DNA of 64,000 nt from Crocodylus rhombifer (taxonomy: Eukaryota > Chordata > Crocodylia > Crocodylidae), in the NCBI GenBank assembly GCA_038503035.1, contig JAVSML010025537.1, positions 423,317 through 487,316 on the forward strand, given 5' to 3'. The position numbers and the translations under genes are program-made. Position 1 is the stretch's first letter. Each line of letters opens with the position of its first letter. Under the pieces are notes generated by a model, which saw nothing but the letters and a program-made list of their open reading frames with translations, was not told the DNA's origin and did no database searches. This document shows, in pieces, positions 25,691 through 37,690 of this stretch.

Positions 25691-27084
25691 ACAAAATGTG
25701 AGTGGAACTGTGAATAGAGAGCATGTGTTCAGACACAGTAAAATACTGGAGACTATCAAATAATCTGATAGCAAAAGAATTTGAAATGATTTGGGAGTAT
25801 GGTTGGGTGTAAGGATAAAGCTGAGTACGTTAAAATGCGCTTCTGAAGAAGTAAGAAAAATAGTAATATGTTGTGACATTACACAATAGCCTAACCGTGT
25901 ATACTGTACAATGTTACTACATTTATGGTTGATGTTTCTTAGTATTTCTGAAGGTAACTTAATACAAAGCCATTAAAATTTTCTCCTTCCCTTCCTCCTA
26001 AGACAGTTTTTTAAAACTGGTATTCTCCACATATATCAAAAAAGAAAAAACTATATTTTTCAACAGTTACAAATTCAGTGTTTTTACCAAAATATGACAC
26101 AGCTGATAAGGAACCAGTCTAGCCTACTGGCCATCTAACACATCTTCAAAAACAAAACATACATATTTAAAATCCAGTATGAACACAAGCCATTAATAAA
26201 AAGTTAATTTTATATTACTTTATAATATATACCACATCCTCTCCTATCTATTTTGGTTCCATCTTAATTACTTCACATCTGAAATTAAATGACTTTTTTT
26301 AAGCAGAGGTCAGTTCAGATCAATACTGTTTTACAGAACAAAAAATAAATTGTAAAAACAGCATACAGTGGTTACTGCAAAGCACTATATGTAGACCACT
26401 ATACATGTAGATCACTGTAGTAGGTCACTGTACGCAACTTCCATTAGCAAGAACAATAGGTGGTACACTGGATCTTATCTATAAAGGAGAAAAAGAAAAC
26501 TGAAGACATTATAAGAGTTACCTCCTCCTTAGAGAGAGCCCCACACCTTACAGAGGGGTTTCTTATAAAAATCTACAAAGTATTTTCTATGCCAACTATA
26601 CCCCCGTATACTTGCATTATCTTTCAAATTCAGCATGGTGCACATCACTAGCATTTTTTATATTAACTACAACTCTCAAACCTATCATGTGTTACTCCTG
26701 TCCCATGTCACCCACTTTGGCCATTTTCAAGGGGCCTAAGCCAAGCTGCAGAAGTATAGAGCTAAAGTAAAAGGCTCCACAGCCTGTTTCTGAATGTAAA
26801 ATGAACATTTGCAGACATGATAATCAGCCTGGTCAATAAAGTAGAGGGAGCAATCAACGTGTCTAACTATACCATTAACACAATCCAATTAACCAGAACA
26901 CAAGGCCCTAAATTAGAAGATTGAAATATATTATATGGTAGCTTCAGCTTATACCAATTAATAAAACATCATCCAATACATTTGGTTACACTAAAACATA
27001 TATATTTTTATATAAATTGTAAAATCAAAGCAGCCTTGTCAGAAAAAACCATAAACTAAGGTAAAAAAAAAAAGAAACAGGACG

Positions 27085-28090
27085 GTGATGACCAGAACTC
27101 CAGGTTTTCCATTTGCCATGGAAACAATGAAGTAAAACACACGTTTTCTCATTTTAAAGAGAAAAACCTGGATTTTCTCTTTTTAAGGAGAAAAGCTTGG
27201 GAAATGTTGGGTTTCCCCTTGCAAGCTGGCAGAGCTCCAGCCTGCAAAGGGCTGGGGGAGCAGGAAAAAGGTGATCAGGCAAGGGGCACCATGTGCATGC
27301 GTCTACATACACATGCACATGGTAGCCAAACAGCATGAGAGCAGCTCCCACTGCTTTCCGCAGGCAAGTTGAAGGGAGCAGGGGGGATTGAGGCCCCCAT
27401 ATGGAGAGAGGAAGTTGAGCAGGGCTGGGGTTGGGGCTGCTGCCCAGCTGGAGTGGTGCATGGTGCTTGGGGCCTGAGGCTGGAATGTGCAGCTGCAGGG
27501 CCCAGCTTCCCATTGCTGTGCCCCCCAGATATGTGCATAGGGTGGGGGCAGATGCAGGCTGGCAGCTACAGGCTCAGGACTCCTGCCCTGCTGCCCTCTC
27601 CCAGGGACCTTTGTGGCTCAGTAAGTGGGACCCGGTGCAGCAGGGCAAAGCAGAGCAGGGAGGCTTGATGCCAACCCCAAAAGCCCTGCGCCACCATGGT
27701 GAGATACTCCCTGCCTGCCTGGCCGTATCAGGGCATACAACCCTACGCCACCAGCCCGGCTGTTGCTGGATAGGCAGGAGGAGCCTTGCCACTACAGCAT
27801 GGGGCTCCCAGAGGCAGCACACCAAGCCTCACTGTCCTGCTCTGTCCTGCCATGCCAGTTCCCACCTGTTGCACCGTGGAGGCCCCCTGCGGGGAGGGCA
27901 GCAGGGCAAGGAGCCCCGAACCCATAGCTGCCAGCCTGCATCTGCCCCTACCCTGCACACAAATACAGACAGAGAATGACAGACAGACCAACAATTCATT
28001 TTAATTGCAAAAAAAAGTGGATTTGGGTAGGTTTCAAAGCAGAGAATTTACTATTTTTGAACAGAGATAAAACCAGGATGCCTGGTGGTG
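27085..28090. mobile_element. foldback element, long GC-rich copy C
   Basis: Left flank contains CTCCAGGTTTTCC and AAAAACCTGGATTTTCTC; right flank contains TTCATTTTAATTGCAAAAAA, AAGTGGATTTGGG and, reversed, GCATCCTGGTTTTATCTCTG. These are the arm sequences of copies A and B. Between them is about 750 bp of GC-rich sequence, probably an additional insertion or the longer parent form. Open frames of up to 182 codons inside are compositional artefacts. Confidence 0.5.
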
Positions 28091-28166
28091 ATCAGCATTC
28101 CGCAATCATGAGGAAAGAAGATAAGAAACATGCCCTTTAACTTTCCAAGGACATAAATCCAAACTA

Positions 28167-28600
28167 CCATATTTGCTCAACTCCAAGATGAGATCCTCCC
28201 ATTTAAAAGGGGGCAGGGGGGTGGCAGCTGCTACAGGTCCAGTTCTAGCTCCTACTCAGGCTTGGGCTAAGAGCCACCACTGTTGCCAGCCCTGCCTTCA
28301 CCACCTCTGCCCTGTGCTGCCACCCGCACTTCTACTTACCCATCACAAACCCTGCTACATGGCAGGGCTGAGGCTGGGGCCACCACCTGCTCCATGCCCA
28401 GAGCTGGAATGGAGCTGGAGCTGAGGCCAAGGTGAGGACAAGTACAGGGTTAAGTGGGGGAGGGGTTAGTACTGGGTCACCAGCTGGAGTGTGGGTGGAC
28501 AGGGGGCAGGAGGCAATTGTCAAGGGCCACACCATGACTTCCTCACTGCCTGACCCCCCAAATTGCCTGTCCCCCTACTACTGCTTGCCATGCAGCAAAA
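28167..28600 (+). mobile_element. short dispersed element related to the one at 14765-14953
   Basis: Starts ACCATATTTGCTCAACTCCA and then AGATGAGATCCTCCC, aligned with the minus-strand start at 14953. The interior is GC-rich and non-coding; the right end was not defined and 28600 marks only the return to AT-rich sequence. Confidence 0.45.
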
Positions 28601-29784
28601 GGGTACTAAGAACTATATCATTATATTATATAAATGAAACCACTGTAAACTTACATGATACTTCTTCAGGAGAATTCAGCTCACATCCTTTAAAGTTGCC
28701 AGCACAAGAAAGCAAAAAGATACATATTACTTTTATTTCACTTTACAATGAAAATTCCTGATTCATCTCCCTGCCTTTCAGCACTTCAGCTAATGAAGGT
28801 ATTATCTAATTGAAGAGCAAAATGAGAACATAAGCATGTATTTGGAGCAAGATGAAGGAATTACAAAAAAACCCCAGACAGAACAAGGACATTAAAGGGG
28901 TGGTCAGATTATGTGGACTTATGAGAAGACAGAGAGCAGAAGAAAATGAGTGTCTAGAATTAAGAAAAATCACGTGTGTGGTGGAATTTATAAGACAATT
29001 TGCCAAAGAGCAACCAACCAATTTGCGTTTGTGTAACTTCCTTTTCTCTCATCCTTAGTTTGTTCTTTGTCACTTGACCTTATAAGCTCTTTGAATCTAG
29101 GAAATGTTTCATCCAAAGCACCTACCGTAATTGAAGCATTATGTAAGTACATAAAAAGTAAATAATACAAAGAGTAGGAAATCACTACACATCACTCGAA
29201 CCCTCTGATGCTAAGGAGGGCAAGTGCTCAAACTATTAAGCTAGTGAAAGAAGAAGCTTCTTATACTGCTGCCATGTAGATGTCTAACTGATCAGGTCAG
29301 AAATAATCCCAGTAAGATGCATATGTTTTAAGCAATCAGGAGCAAGTAGAATTCCAAGCAAATGGTGGTATCTTAGCACAACTTAAAACTCCTCATTAAA
29401 ATGAAAGAAAAGCCACTGAATAGAAAATAACCAAAGATCTGCCTCTGGAGGTATCTATGTTCCCCACAGAGCAAACTAGAACATATCTTGGGGAATGTAC
29501 AGGCTGCGTATCATCTCCTCACTCAAACAAGAGAACTAAATATCTACAGGGGTGAGGTAGGATGCCTCTCTGATCTGGACTGCGTACATCAGGACTTGAA
29601 CAGCATAACTGAGGACATCTAGTGGGTAAAACAGGATTTTAGCCGCTCAGTTTTAGGCAATATACATATTCATACATATCTTCTGCAATGTAAAATATTC
29701 CCATTTTATTGTTTATTCCTACTCATAAGCTTAATAGCCACTTTGATCTGAGAAGGTTGGTTTGGATCACTGAATTGTCTAATG

Positions 29785-30090
29785 CAGAAATCAGCAATAT
29801 CTGGCCTGCAAAACCTGAGGACCTTGCCTATGCCTACACCCACATTAAAGTTAGGTAGTGAGGAGCTGTGCCACAGCCAAGCAAACTCTAGTTGTGCCTT
29901 TGCCTTCACAACTTGTTCCTGTAACTTCTCTCTGGCCAAGTCATGGTTGCCAAAGACAGGCAGCTGGGAGCTGAGTCTACACTGCCACTTCTCCTCAGTG
30001 CCAGGAGTGAGCAGCTAGAAGCTGAACCCAGGCTGCTGCCATTTCTCCTGCCATCCTCTCTCATTCCGATAAGTGAGCAGTGGCAGAGAA
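29785..30090 (+). mobile_element. hAT-like element, diverged
   Basis: Starts CAGAAATCAGCAATATCTGG and CCTGCAAAACC, degenerate forms of the hAT-family end. The interior has mixed composition; the right end was not located. Confidence 0.4.
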
Positions 30091-30633
30091 GAAGGTATCA
30101 TCTGTGACTTGATAAAGAAATCTGACTGTACTCCTTCTTCCTCCTTTTCCAAATTCACTACACCTTTCAAAAGCAGAGGTTAGATTAAAATTAAAAGTAT
30201 TTTTCATAACTTTAAAATATTTAGTTCTATCTTAGGAGTTAAACAGACATTTTAGCTCTTCTGATGTTAACTGCCCTGACATTAAACAAGACAGATTGAA
30301 TGCTATTTTTGTAACTGTTTATTTTATTCACTAATTAGCTCATGACCTAATATTTTTGTGACATAATTAAGAGAGCATTATGTCCTAATTCTATATAAAT
30401 ATTGCAAATGAAATCTTCAAACTGATTCCAGCTGTCACAGTCCTGATCCCCAATTTAAAAAAAACAAAACACTACTTGTCAGGATAACACACCTATCAAC
30501 TAGATGGGACATCGGTATGCTCTTAAATAGATGTTTTAACGCTGTTGGGAATAAGGATGAAAGACAGTAAAGGCAGTTCCTGATAGTCACAGATGCTGTT
30601 TAGCACACATGCTATATTACAGAAGGTCTAGAA

Positions 30634-30821
30634 CAGGGGCGGGCAATTATTTTTGGCAGAGGGCCACTTACTGAGTTTTGGCAAGCCATCAAGGGCCACA
30701 TGACAGGCAGCCAGGGGCAGATAAATATTAATTTTCTAAATGTCTTTAAGGGCCTTGCGAGCCAGTTAGAATAGCCTGGAGGGCTGCATCCGGCCCACGG
30801 ACCTCATTTTGCCCACCCCTG
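30634..30821 (+). mobile_element. minimal hAT element, 188 bp, with target duplication
   Basis: Complete by its ends: CAGGGGCGGGCAATTATT on the left and, reversed, CAGGGGTGGGCAAAATGAGG on the right. It is flanked by GTCTAGAA (30626-30633) and GTCTAGAT (30822-30829), an 8-bp duplication with one mismatch, as hAT transposases make. Internal GAGTTTTGGCAAGCC matches the larger copies at 32055 and 25564, so this is probably their deletion derivative. Confidence 0.85.
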
Positions 30822-31380
30822 GTCTAGATGATCTTATTTATCCATCAGCTGTTATTCTAATTTTAAAAAAGGGATTCAACTCGATTATTTATGAAGGGGA
30901 AAAAAATACAAGACATGCCAACCCTTACCACAGTTTACAGTTCAGACTTTCTGACAATTTAGAAGTAAATATTGGCTTGTGGTCCTGGGTATGACCATAA
31001 ATTGCATCCAACTGAAGCGCTTGATGGCAAGAAGGTGGGGTAGCTTCTATAAAACACCACGGTGTTACAACCTTCAGAGTAAGGTGCCTCAAAACTCTAA
31101 GCCCCACTGCCTTGTTGGGTATTCCTTGCTTGGAAAAAGGCTAAGTGACATCAGCCTAACAGAAAGGTGCCCTCACTGAGGCATTGGGTAGTCAGCAACA
31201 GCTTTAATCTGTTTCTCTCTGGCAGAGAGAAACTATACTAGCCAAAATGATTAAGTGAGCTGCATATTGCGATGCAATATGAACCCTGGGTTCAATTTGG
31301 ATTCCGCTTTATGAAAAATGGCACATAGCACTAAGCTATGAACTGGTTAGACTCAGAACTGATGCTATTGCATTATAAAT

Positions 31381-31606
31381 AGGGATCCTAGTTTTCTCTG
31401 ATTAAAAAAAACCCCCAAAAAAACAATTTTCAGATTTAAAAAAGTAACCTCAAATCCACATTTTTCCATGAAATGAAATGCCACTAATATATAAATAGAT
31501 ATATACTGGTGTTTCATTTTAATCATGGAAAAATGTGGATTTTGGGTTACTTTTTTTAATCCAGAAACTGCAGGGTTTTTTTAAATCGGAGAAAACCAGA
31601 ACCCCT
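31381..31606. mobile_element. AT-rich foldback element, copy B
   Basis: The left end AGGGATCCTAGTTTTCTCTG pairs with the right end, reversed, CAGGGGTTCTGGTTTTCTCC. The arms contain AAAAAGTAACCTCAAATCCA and its partner, as in copy A; a 30-bp AT-rich centre joins them. Non-coding. Confidence 0.7.
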
Positions 31607-32054
31607 GATTATCAGAAACTTGGCTCTCAGATGCAGGTTCTATTAAAGAGAACAATTATACCATATTCTGGCATGGGAAGCTACTAGGACAACGGAGACA
31701 GCAGAGAGTAGGTTTTGCTATTAGAAACAGCCTATTATCTTTCTGTAAAAGTCCCACTGCTATATCTCATGATGCTCAGAGTGCATACACAGAACAGCTT
31801 CATCATGGTGTTTTGTGCCTACCCCCACAGCTAACAAAGAAGGTGATGAAGATAAGAACATTTTCAACTAACAACCTGAAGAAGAAATTGACAACACTCA
31901 CAGAAATGAGACCATTATAATACTTGGCAACTTCAATGCAAGAGTTGGATATAGTTTCAAGAACCAGCCAGGCATTTTGAGCAAACAGGGAATTGGTAAT
32001 ATGGATGAAAATAGTCAGCAAATGCTAGAACTTTGTGCAAGTCAAAATCTATGC

Positions 32055-33366
32055 CAGGGTGGCCAATTAGCTACTTAATGAGTTTTGGTGAGCTGTCAAG
32101 GGCTGCAAGAGCAGCCTCACCCCTTCCTGGTCACCATCTCGGGACCAGAAGTCCCACCCCTTACCTCCCCTCACCCCCCCAATACTCCTTTTGGGGTGGG
32201 GGGGAGGGCTGCCATCTTGGAACCACAAAAAATCAAATCATATACCAGAAGGCAAATAGCTACTGTAACATATTTTAGTTATATTACAAAAATATTTTTG
32301 TTATGGTTTCTGTTTGCATACTGTATATATAGGTGACTACATAATAAGTCTTACTCTTGTATGCGGGGATGTTTTGGGGGGGGCTTGAGGAGGTGTGGCT
32401 GTGTCAGGGGGCAATAGGGTATTTTGGGGGTATATATGGGGAGGTTGTGAGGGCAGGGTGTGGATATGTGGCATTTGTGGGGTATGAGGGAGGATGGGGG
32501 GGTATGGCGATCCCTCCCCACACTCAGACTGGCACACAGCCCCTGCCACTGGGAGCAGCAGCAGGCGGAAGGCACTCACGGCACTCATGGTCTGCACAAG
32601 CACTTCTACCTAGCGGTGCGTGGCTTCTGTCAGCGCTCCATGTGATGGCGAGAAGCACAGACAAACCCTACCCCCTACTTCCCAGAACAGTGCCATAATC
32701 TGTATGGCAGGGGGTGGGGAAGGCAGATGGCTCTGTTGCGCAGGGCTTCCCCTGGTGGAACGCAAGTGCCAGGAGCTACACATGCACCACGGGAACCCCA
32801 AGCAACAGAGGTGGGCCAGTCTGGCTACGCTCCTTGCTATCATGTGCAGTGCTGGTCAGAGCTGTGCGCTGCCTGGCAGCAGCAGTTGAGCAAGCCATGA
32901 GCTCCCCAAGCACCCACCACCTGCTGCTACTACAGGAGGGGGTGTCTGGGAGATCGCCACACCCCTCCACCCTCTCACACATCCACACCCTGCAAACCCA
33001 AACTCCGTGCTCCCGTCACTCCCTTAGGCACCGGCTCCACATTGCCACCAACCCTAGTCCCATGCTCCATGCTTCTGTCCAGCTGCAGCTCCCATTCCCC
33101 CACCCCCGCCACTTCTCTACCTGCTGCCTGCAGTGAAGTGGATGCCAGGGAAGCCAACCAGTTTCCCCTGAGACTGCAGCTGTGGCAGCAGCAGCCCAGC
33201 CTGGAAGCTGCGTGCTGGTTGGGATGGGCTAGGGCCTTTAGCACACGAGGGTGGGAGTGGGGCATGCAGGCTGGGCAGGGTACAGATGGTTGGCGGGCAC
33301 CCACGGGGCCAATGAAATTGCCTGGCAGGCTGGATTCGGCTCATGGCCATATTTTGCCCACCCATG
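32055..33366 (+). mobile_element. hAT-like element, 1.3 kb, inserted in the RTE-like LINE
   Basis: Left end CAGGGTGGCCAATTAGCTAC then TTAATGAGTTTTGGTGAGCT; right end, reversed, CATGGGTGGGCAAAATATGG. It is flanked by ATCTATGC and ACCTAAGC, agreeing at six of eight positions. The LINE reading passes from LCASQNLC before it to LSITNTYF after it, which proves the insertion is later than the LINE. The GC-rich interior is non-coding. Confidence 0.75.
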
Positions 33367-35770
33367 ACCTAAGCATTACCAACACCTACTTCACGGGGGA
33401 AATCACAAGACAGACATTGTGAAAACATCCATGTTCAGGGCACGGGCACCAATTAGACCTAGTACTTACCAGGTGTAACCACCTAAATGAAATCCTGCAT
33501 ATGAGGTCTTATCACAGTGCTTAGCCTGCTTCAAAGTCAGAATCAATGTCAAAAAGATCAACCACAGCAAAACTACCAGTCATCCTCAAATAGACATCAG
33601 CCAAACTAAAGATATAGAAAAATGCAGACTATTCAATGAAGTTGTGAAATCAAGTGTACCCAACAACTCAGCCACCAAGGCTTGGGAAAGCTTAAAAGCT
33701 ATCACATATAATGCTGCTGTAACAGCGTTTTCTTGCAAAAATGAAAAAAAAATGCAGACCAATTTGAAAAGCACTCTGAAGCCCTTGTACCGTGGTTGAG
33801 AACAAAAGGACAGCACTAACCAACTACAAGGTATCACCTAAAACCCTATAAGCCTAGAAAATTTAAGAAAGGCTACAAGAGAAATGCAAAAGGAGACTAA
33901 GAAGTGTGCCCAAGATTTCTGTGTGAAACTCTGATGGTATTCAGAAAGCAGCTGACACAGGTGATAGCCATGGTAAGTATGAAGGCGTCAAATGAGCAAT
34001 TGGTCCAGTCAAGAAAAACAACAGCTCCGCTGAAAGACCTAAACAGAAATGTCACTACTGATAAACAAAAACAACTCAAGTGTTGAAATGAACACTATGG
34101 AATTGTATACTCCAGTGAGACTGAAATTAAACACAAAGAGCTCGAAGGATTACCACAGTTTGAAGTCACGATGGATTTGGACAATGAGCCTACATTAGAA
34201 GATTTGCAGAAAGCTATTAAATCAATTACTGGGAACAAGGCATCTGGCAACAACTGTTTGCCTGCTGAAATCTATAAATGTGCCAACGATGTATTACTTA
34301 GAAAGCTTTGTGAAGTTATACTTCTCTACTGGAAAGAGGAAGGGATATTGCAAGATTACAAAGATGCTCTGTTTGTACCATAATACAAAAACAAAAAGGG
34401 TACAGAAGCAACTGTAACATCTACAGAGATATCTCCCTATTGAACATAGTTGGAAAAAGTGTCTTTTGCATCATGCTCCCTAGGTTGCAATCTTTAAGTG
34501 AAAGAATCTATTCTTGAAAGCCGATGTGGTATTTGCTCAGGACGCTACACCATTGGTATGATATTTTAAATTAAGCAACTGCAAGAGAAGTGTAAAGAAA
34601 AATACCACTGTACATAATCTTCATCAATCTGACAAAGGCATTTGATGCAGTCAACAGACGAGTTTTTGCTGTTCTAAAAAAACTGGGTTGTCCCCCCAAA
34701 CTGCTGAACATCATTTGCTCATTCCGTCAACATATAAAGGGAACTGTAATGTATGAAAACAAAGAATCAAATGCCTCTGACATCAATAATGGGGCGAAAC
34801 AAGGGTACATCTTAGCCCGAAGGCTTTTTAACATCTACTTTTCATTCCTGCTTCTTCATGCATTCAAGAACAGCAATGATGGCATTTGTCTTTGAACCTG
34901 ACTAGGTGGCAGCTTGTTCAACATCGCATGGTTTAGAGAGAAAAAAACAAAGTAAAAGAATGGTTCTGAGACTTCCTATTTGCAGATGACACAGCCTTGG
35001 CTGCCCACAGTGAATCTTCCCTGCAAAATCCCTTGGACAGATTTTCTGAGTCATGCAAGAGCTCGGAGACAGCAATTAATCTCAAGACTGTGATCGTGTA
35101 CCAAGGAGTGGAAGACACCTGACATAGTTTTGAAGGATAAGTTGTTTGATGTTATTGATAGTTTTTGTTACTTGGGTTCTATGATCAGCAGGAACTTGAC
35201 CTTCAGACTGAACTGACTAACAGAATCACTAAAGCAGCTGAGAATTTTGAGCTATTACAAAAAGTGGATTGAATAACAGCAAACTACCATGTTAAGGTGA
35301 AGATGTGAATCAACGAGACATGTGCTACCATCCCTGCTTTAGGGTTATGAAATGCATATGCTAGGCACATCAAGAAACTAAAGTTTCCACATGAGATGTG
35401 GAAAATAAAGTGGGAGAACAGAATTCCAGACACAGAGATACAGGGGCATGCAGACCTGACACACTTAGAAACCTCTGTCAAGAAGAGGAGGTTGCAGTGG
35501 ATCAGCCATGTCAGGAGAATGGGAGGAGAGTGTATCCACAAGAAAATTTTGTATAGCAAGATTTGAGACAGCTCTAGAAAAAAGGACTGCCTTCTATGAT
35601 GGCACCACAATGTGTGCAAAAATTAGATGACATCATTCAACATCAATACAGAAAGCTGGGAGGAGCATGAAGAATTCTGTCCAATCCAGAGGGACTACCT
35701 GGCACAGGGTGCAGCTCAACATGAACTGACTTTCAACCAGAGAATGGAAGCAAAGCAAGAAAAAAAAAGG

Positions 35771-35833
35771 GCTGGACTTGACGATCTTCCAAGGTCCCTT
35801 CCAGCCCTATTGTCTATGAAACTGTCTACGGGG
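35771..35833 (+). mobile_element. 63-bp CR1 3' tail inserted in the RTE-like LINE
   Basis: GCTGGACTTGACGATCTTCC, then TTCCAGCCCTATTGTCTATG, is the extreme 3' end of the CR1 subfamily at 1-1490. It is bounded by A8GG on the left and A10GG on the right, a likely target duplication, and removing it restores the LINE reading (QEKKR followed by QRT). Confidence 0.75.
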
Positions 35834-36084
35834 AAAAAAAAAAGGCAGCGTACTGTAAAACTTGGCCTCCAACTCAGACAACATATGGACCTGTGAAACT
35901 TGTCACATGCTGTGCCACTCTCGAATTGGGCCTGTCAGCCACAAATGGATTCATCAGGCATCTGACTAGACCTCTTATGCATATACCATGATCCAGTAGA
36001 TTGACAGCTACCTACTGTTAGCTTATCAAACATGTTTGATTTCAATCCATTTAAAAATTTTTTTTATGGTTTTGGCACATGGTA

Positions 36085-36250
36085 GGACAGGATGACACCT
36101 TAGAGATTAATTCATATAGAGACATGAGCCTTTGTAGAGACAGCCTACTTTGTCAAGTACACTTCTAAAGGTGCCATATTGCTGTACCTTCTGCCTAACT
36201 TCAGACTAATAAGGCTAACCACCTCTATTTATTGGAGTGTCACAAACCTT
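36085..36250 (-). repeat. dispersed amniote repeat, unnamed
   Basis: On the minus strand: CTTGACAAAGTAGGCTGTCT, AAAGGCTCATGTCTC and TCTCTAAGGTGTCATC. This is a diverged form of a repeat common in reptile genomes, also seen in the opposite orientation at 37525. Confidence 0.5.
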
Positions 36251-36280
36251 TAGAAATCAGAAGTTGGGGCAGAGGTGATA

Positions 36281-36900
36281 TAGATTTCATAGATTTTCAT
36301 AGACATTAGGGCTGGAAGGAACCTCGGGAGATCATCGAGTCCAGCCCCCTGCCCAAAAGGCAGGAAGTCAGCTGGGGTCATAGGATCCCAGCAAGATAAG
36401 CATCCAATTTACTCTTGAAGATGTTCAACGTAGGTGCTTGAACCACCTCCGCTGGCAGACTGTTCCAGACCTTGGGGGCTCGGACAGTAAAGAAATTCTT
36501 CCTTATGTCCAGCCTGAAACAGTCTTGCAGGAGTTTGTGACCGTTCGACCTCGTCATCCCTTGGGGCGCTCTGGTGAACAGATGTTCCCCCCAGATCCTG
36601 GTGGTCACCCCTGATAAACTTATAGGTGGCCATCAGATCACCCCTGAGCCTGCGCTTTTCCAGGCTAAAGAGTCCCATGGCTCTCAGCCTGTCATTGTAA
36701 GATCTGTTTTCCTGACTTCTGATCATGCGCGTGGCTCTCCTCTGGACTCTCTCAAGCTTCTCCACATCCTTTTTGAATTGTGGAGCCCAAAACTGGATGC
36801 AGTACTCCAGCTGCGGCCTCACCAAGGCCGAGTACAAGGGGAGAATGACGTCCCGGGACTTGCTCGAGAAGCATCTATGGATGCACGCCAGCATTTTGGT
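36281..36900 (-). mobile_element. CR1 LINE, 3' 620 bp, well preserved
   Basis: Runs on the minus strand. The C-terminal RT region is open over 36409-36894 ([39 protein letters not shown]), then shifts frame to 36378-36608 for the last segment ([17 protein letters not shown]). The 3' end has TCTATGAAAATCTATGAAAT in place of poly(A). Almost identical to 48931-49514 and similar to the end of 1-1490. 5' truncated; the truncation point carries inverted repeats. Confidence 0.93.
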
Positions 36901-36949
36901 CGTGCATCCATAGTTGGTCTAATAAAAGCATATCTTTTATTAGACCAAC
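36875..36949. repeat. two back-to-back perfect hairpins at a CR1 5' junction
   Basis: CTATGGATGCAC at 36875-36886 is exactly inverted at 36902-36913, with a 15-base spacer. Adjoining it, GTTGGTCTAATAAAA (36913-36927) is exactly inverted at 36935-36949 with a 7-base loop. Confidence 0.9.
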
Positions 36950-37080
36950 TAGGTGTCTGCAAAAAAACCCCTCTCTTTATTTGTAACCTTTAAACACTTT
37001 TCAGCAGACTCCAAAGTTTCAAGATTTGAACCAGGCTTGTTTCTGGAGTATAACTGTGAAGGAAGGCTAGATTTAGAGTT

Positions 37081-37150
37081 CCCTAATATTAAAAAGTTTT
37101 CATTTATTATTAGTTCCCTAATATTTAAAGTTTTCACTTACTATTTTTTG
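37081..37150 (+). repeat. tandem duplication of a 35-37-bp unit
   Basis: GTTCCCTAATATTAAAAAG…TTTTCATTTATTATTA is followed at once by GTTCCCTAATATTTAAAG…TTTTCACTTACTATT. Non-coding. Confidence 0.75.
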
Positions 37151-37524
37151 CCCAGAAATCAAGTGACTGGAACACACAGCCAGGATGGGAGACCATACAT
37201 TTTACTGGGCACTATCAACATGGGCACTAAACACTAGCTTTATGATTTACAGTCTAACACCTACAATCTTTGGTCTTCCAAACATCTCAAAACACACCAC
37301 AAGTAATAAATACCATTTTCCTTTCTAAATAGTCTTTTTCTCTTACATAATAAGGCTATCTATTACAACTAACCTTGATTTAAAGCTATTCTTGATAATT
37401 TCTATTTGTTCCTAAGTTTACAGCCCTCCTCTGCTCCCTTAAGTGCCACTTTTCTTTTACACATGTAGTCAACATACCATCATTTTAACAGGTAATTAGC
37501 TTAGGCTTTTCTTTCTCTCTCAGA

Positions 37525-37690
37525 TCTGACGAAGGGCACTTGTGCATGAAAGCTCATCTAACATGTCTCCCAGCTGTACCACTGACCTAGTAAAAAGTAT
37601 CACCAAGGGGAAAAAAAAAACAAAACACTTTGCTTCTTGTATACTGTCTGGACCATCATGGCTGCAACACTCAAACCCTACTACTAAATT
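37525..37690 (+). repeat. dispersed amniote repeat, unnamed
   Basis: ATCTGACGAAGGGCACTTGT, GCATGAAAGCTCATC and, near the end, CTGGACCATCATGGCTGCAA are the standard words of this family. The poly-A-rich part in the middle has expanded. A probable third, more diverged copy is at 60600-60745. Confidence 0.55.

Larger units (their letters stand above)
31822..35955 (+). mobile_element. RTE-like APE-type LINE, decayed, with nested insertions
   Basis: An ordered set of protein words without a single intact frame. Endonuclease: IIILGNFNARVGY near 31917-31950, with Asn where this class has the catalytic Asp (GDFNARVG), then HQLDLVL after the hAT insertion near 33450. RT: LEDLQKAIKSITGNKASGNN (34171-34383), KAFDAVN near 34640, GAKQGYILARRLFNIYF near 34795 and an intact LFADDTALAAHSESS near 34980. 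C-terminal: KKRRLQWISHVRRMGG near 35490 and FNINTESWEEHEEF at 35632. The family is the one often annotated as craniofacial-development-protein-2-like; I place it near RTE rather than CR1, with some doubt. Interrupted at 32055-33366 and 35771-35833. Confidence 0.75.

Noticed and set aside
27431..27979. A 182-codon plus-strand open frame
   Set aside because: Also in a GC-rich transposon interior, with overlapping frames on both strands and no recognisable protein family.
28650..28690. Minus-strand donor-like ATCAT|GTAAGT with a short open stretch upstream (CELNSPEEVS)
   Set aside because: It would be phase-compatible with the exon at 23994, but the residues do not fit the conserved sequence expected before the charged linker of DIAPH3, and the acceptor is weak.
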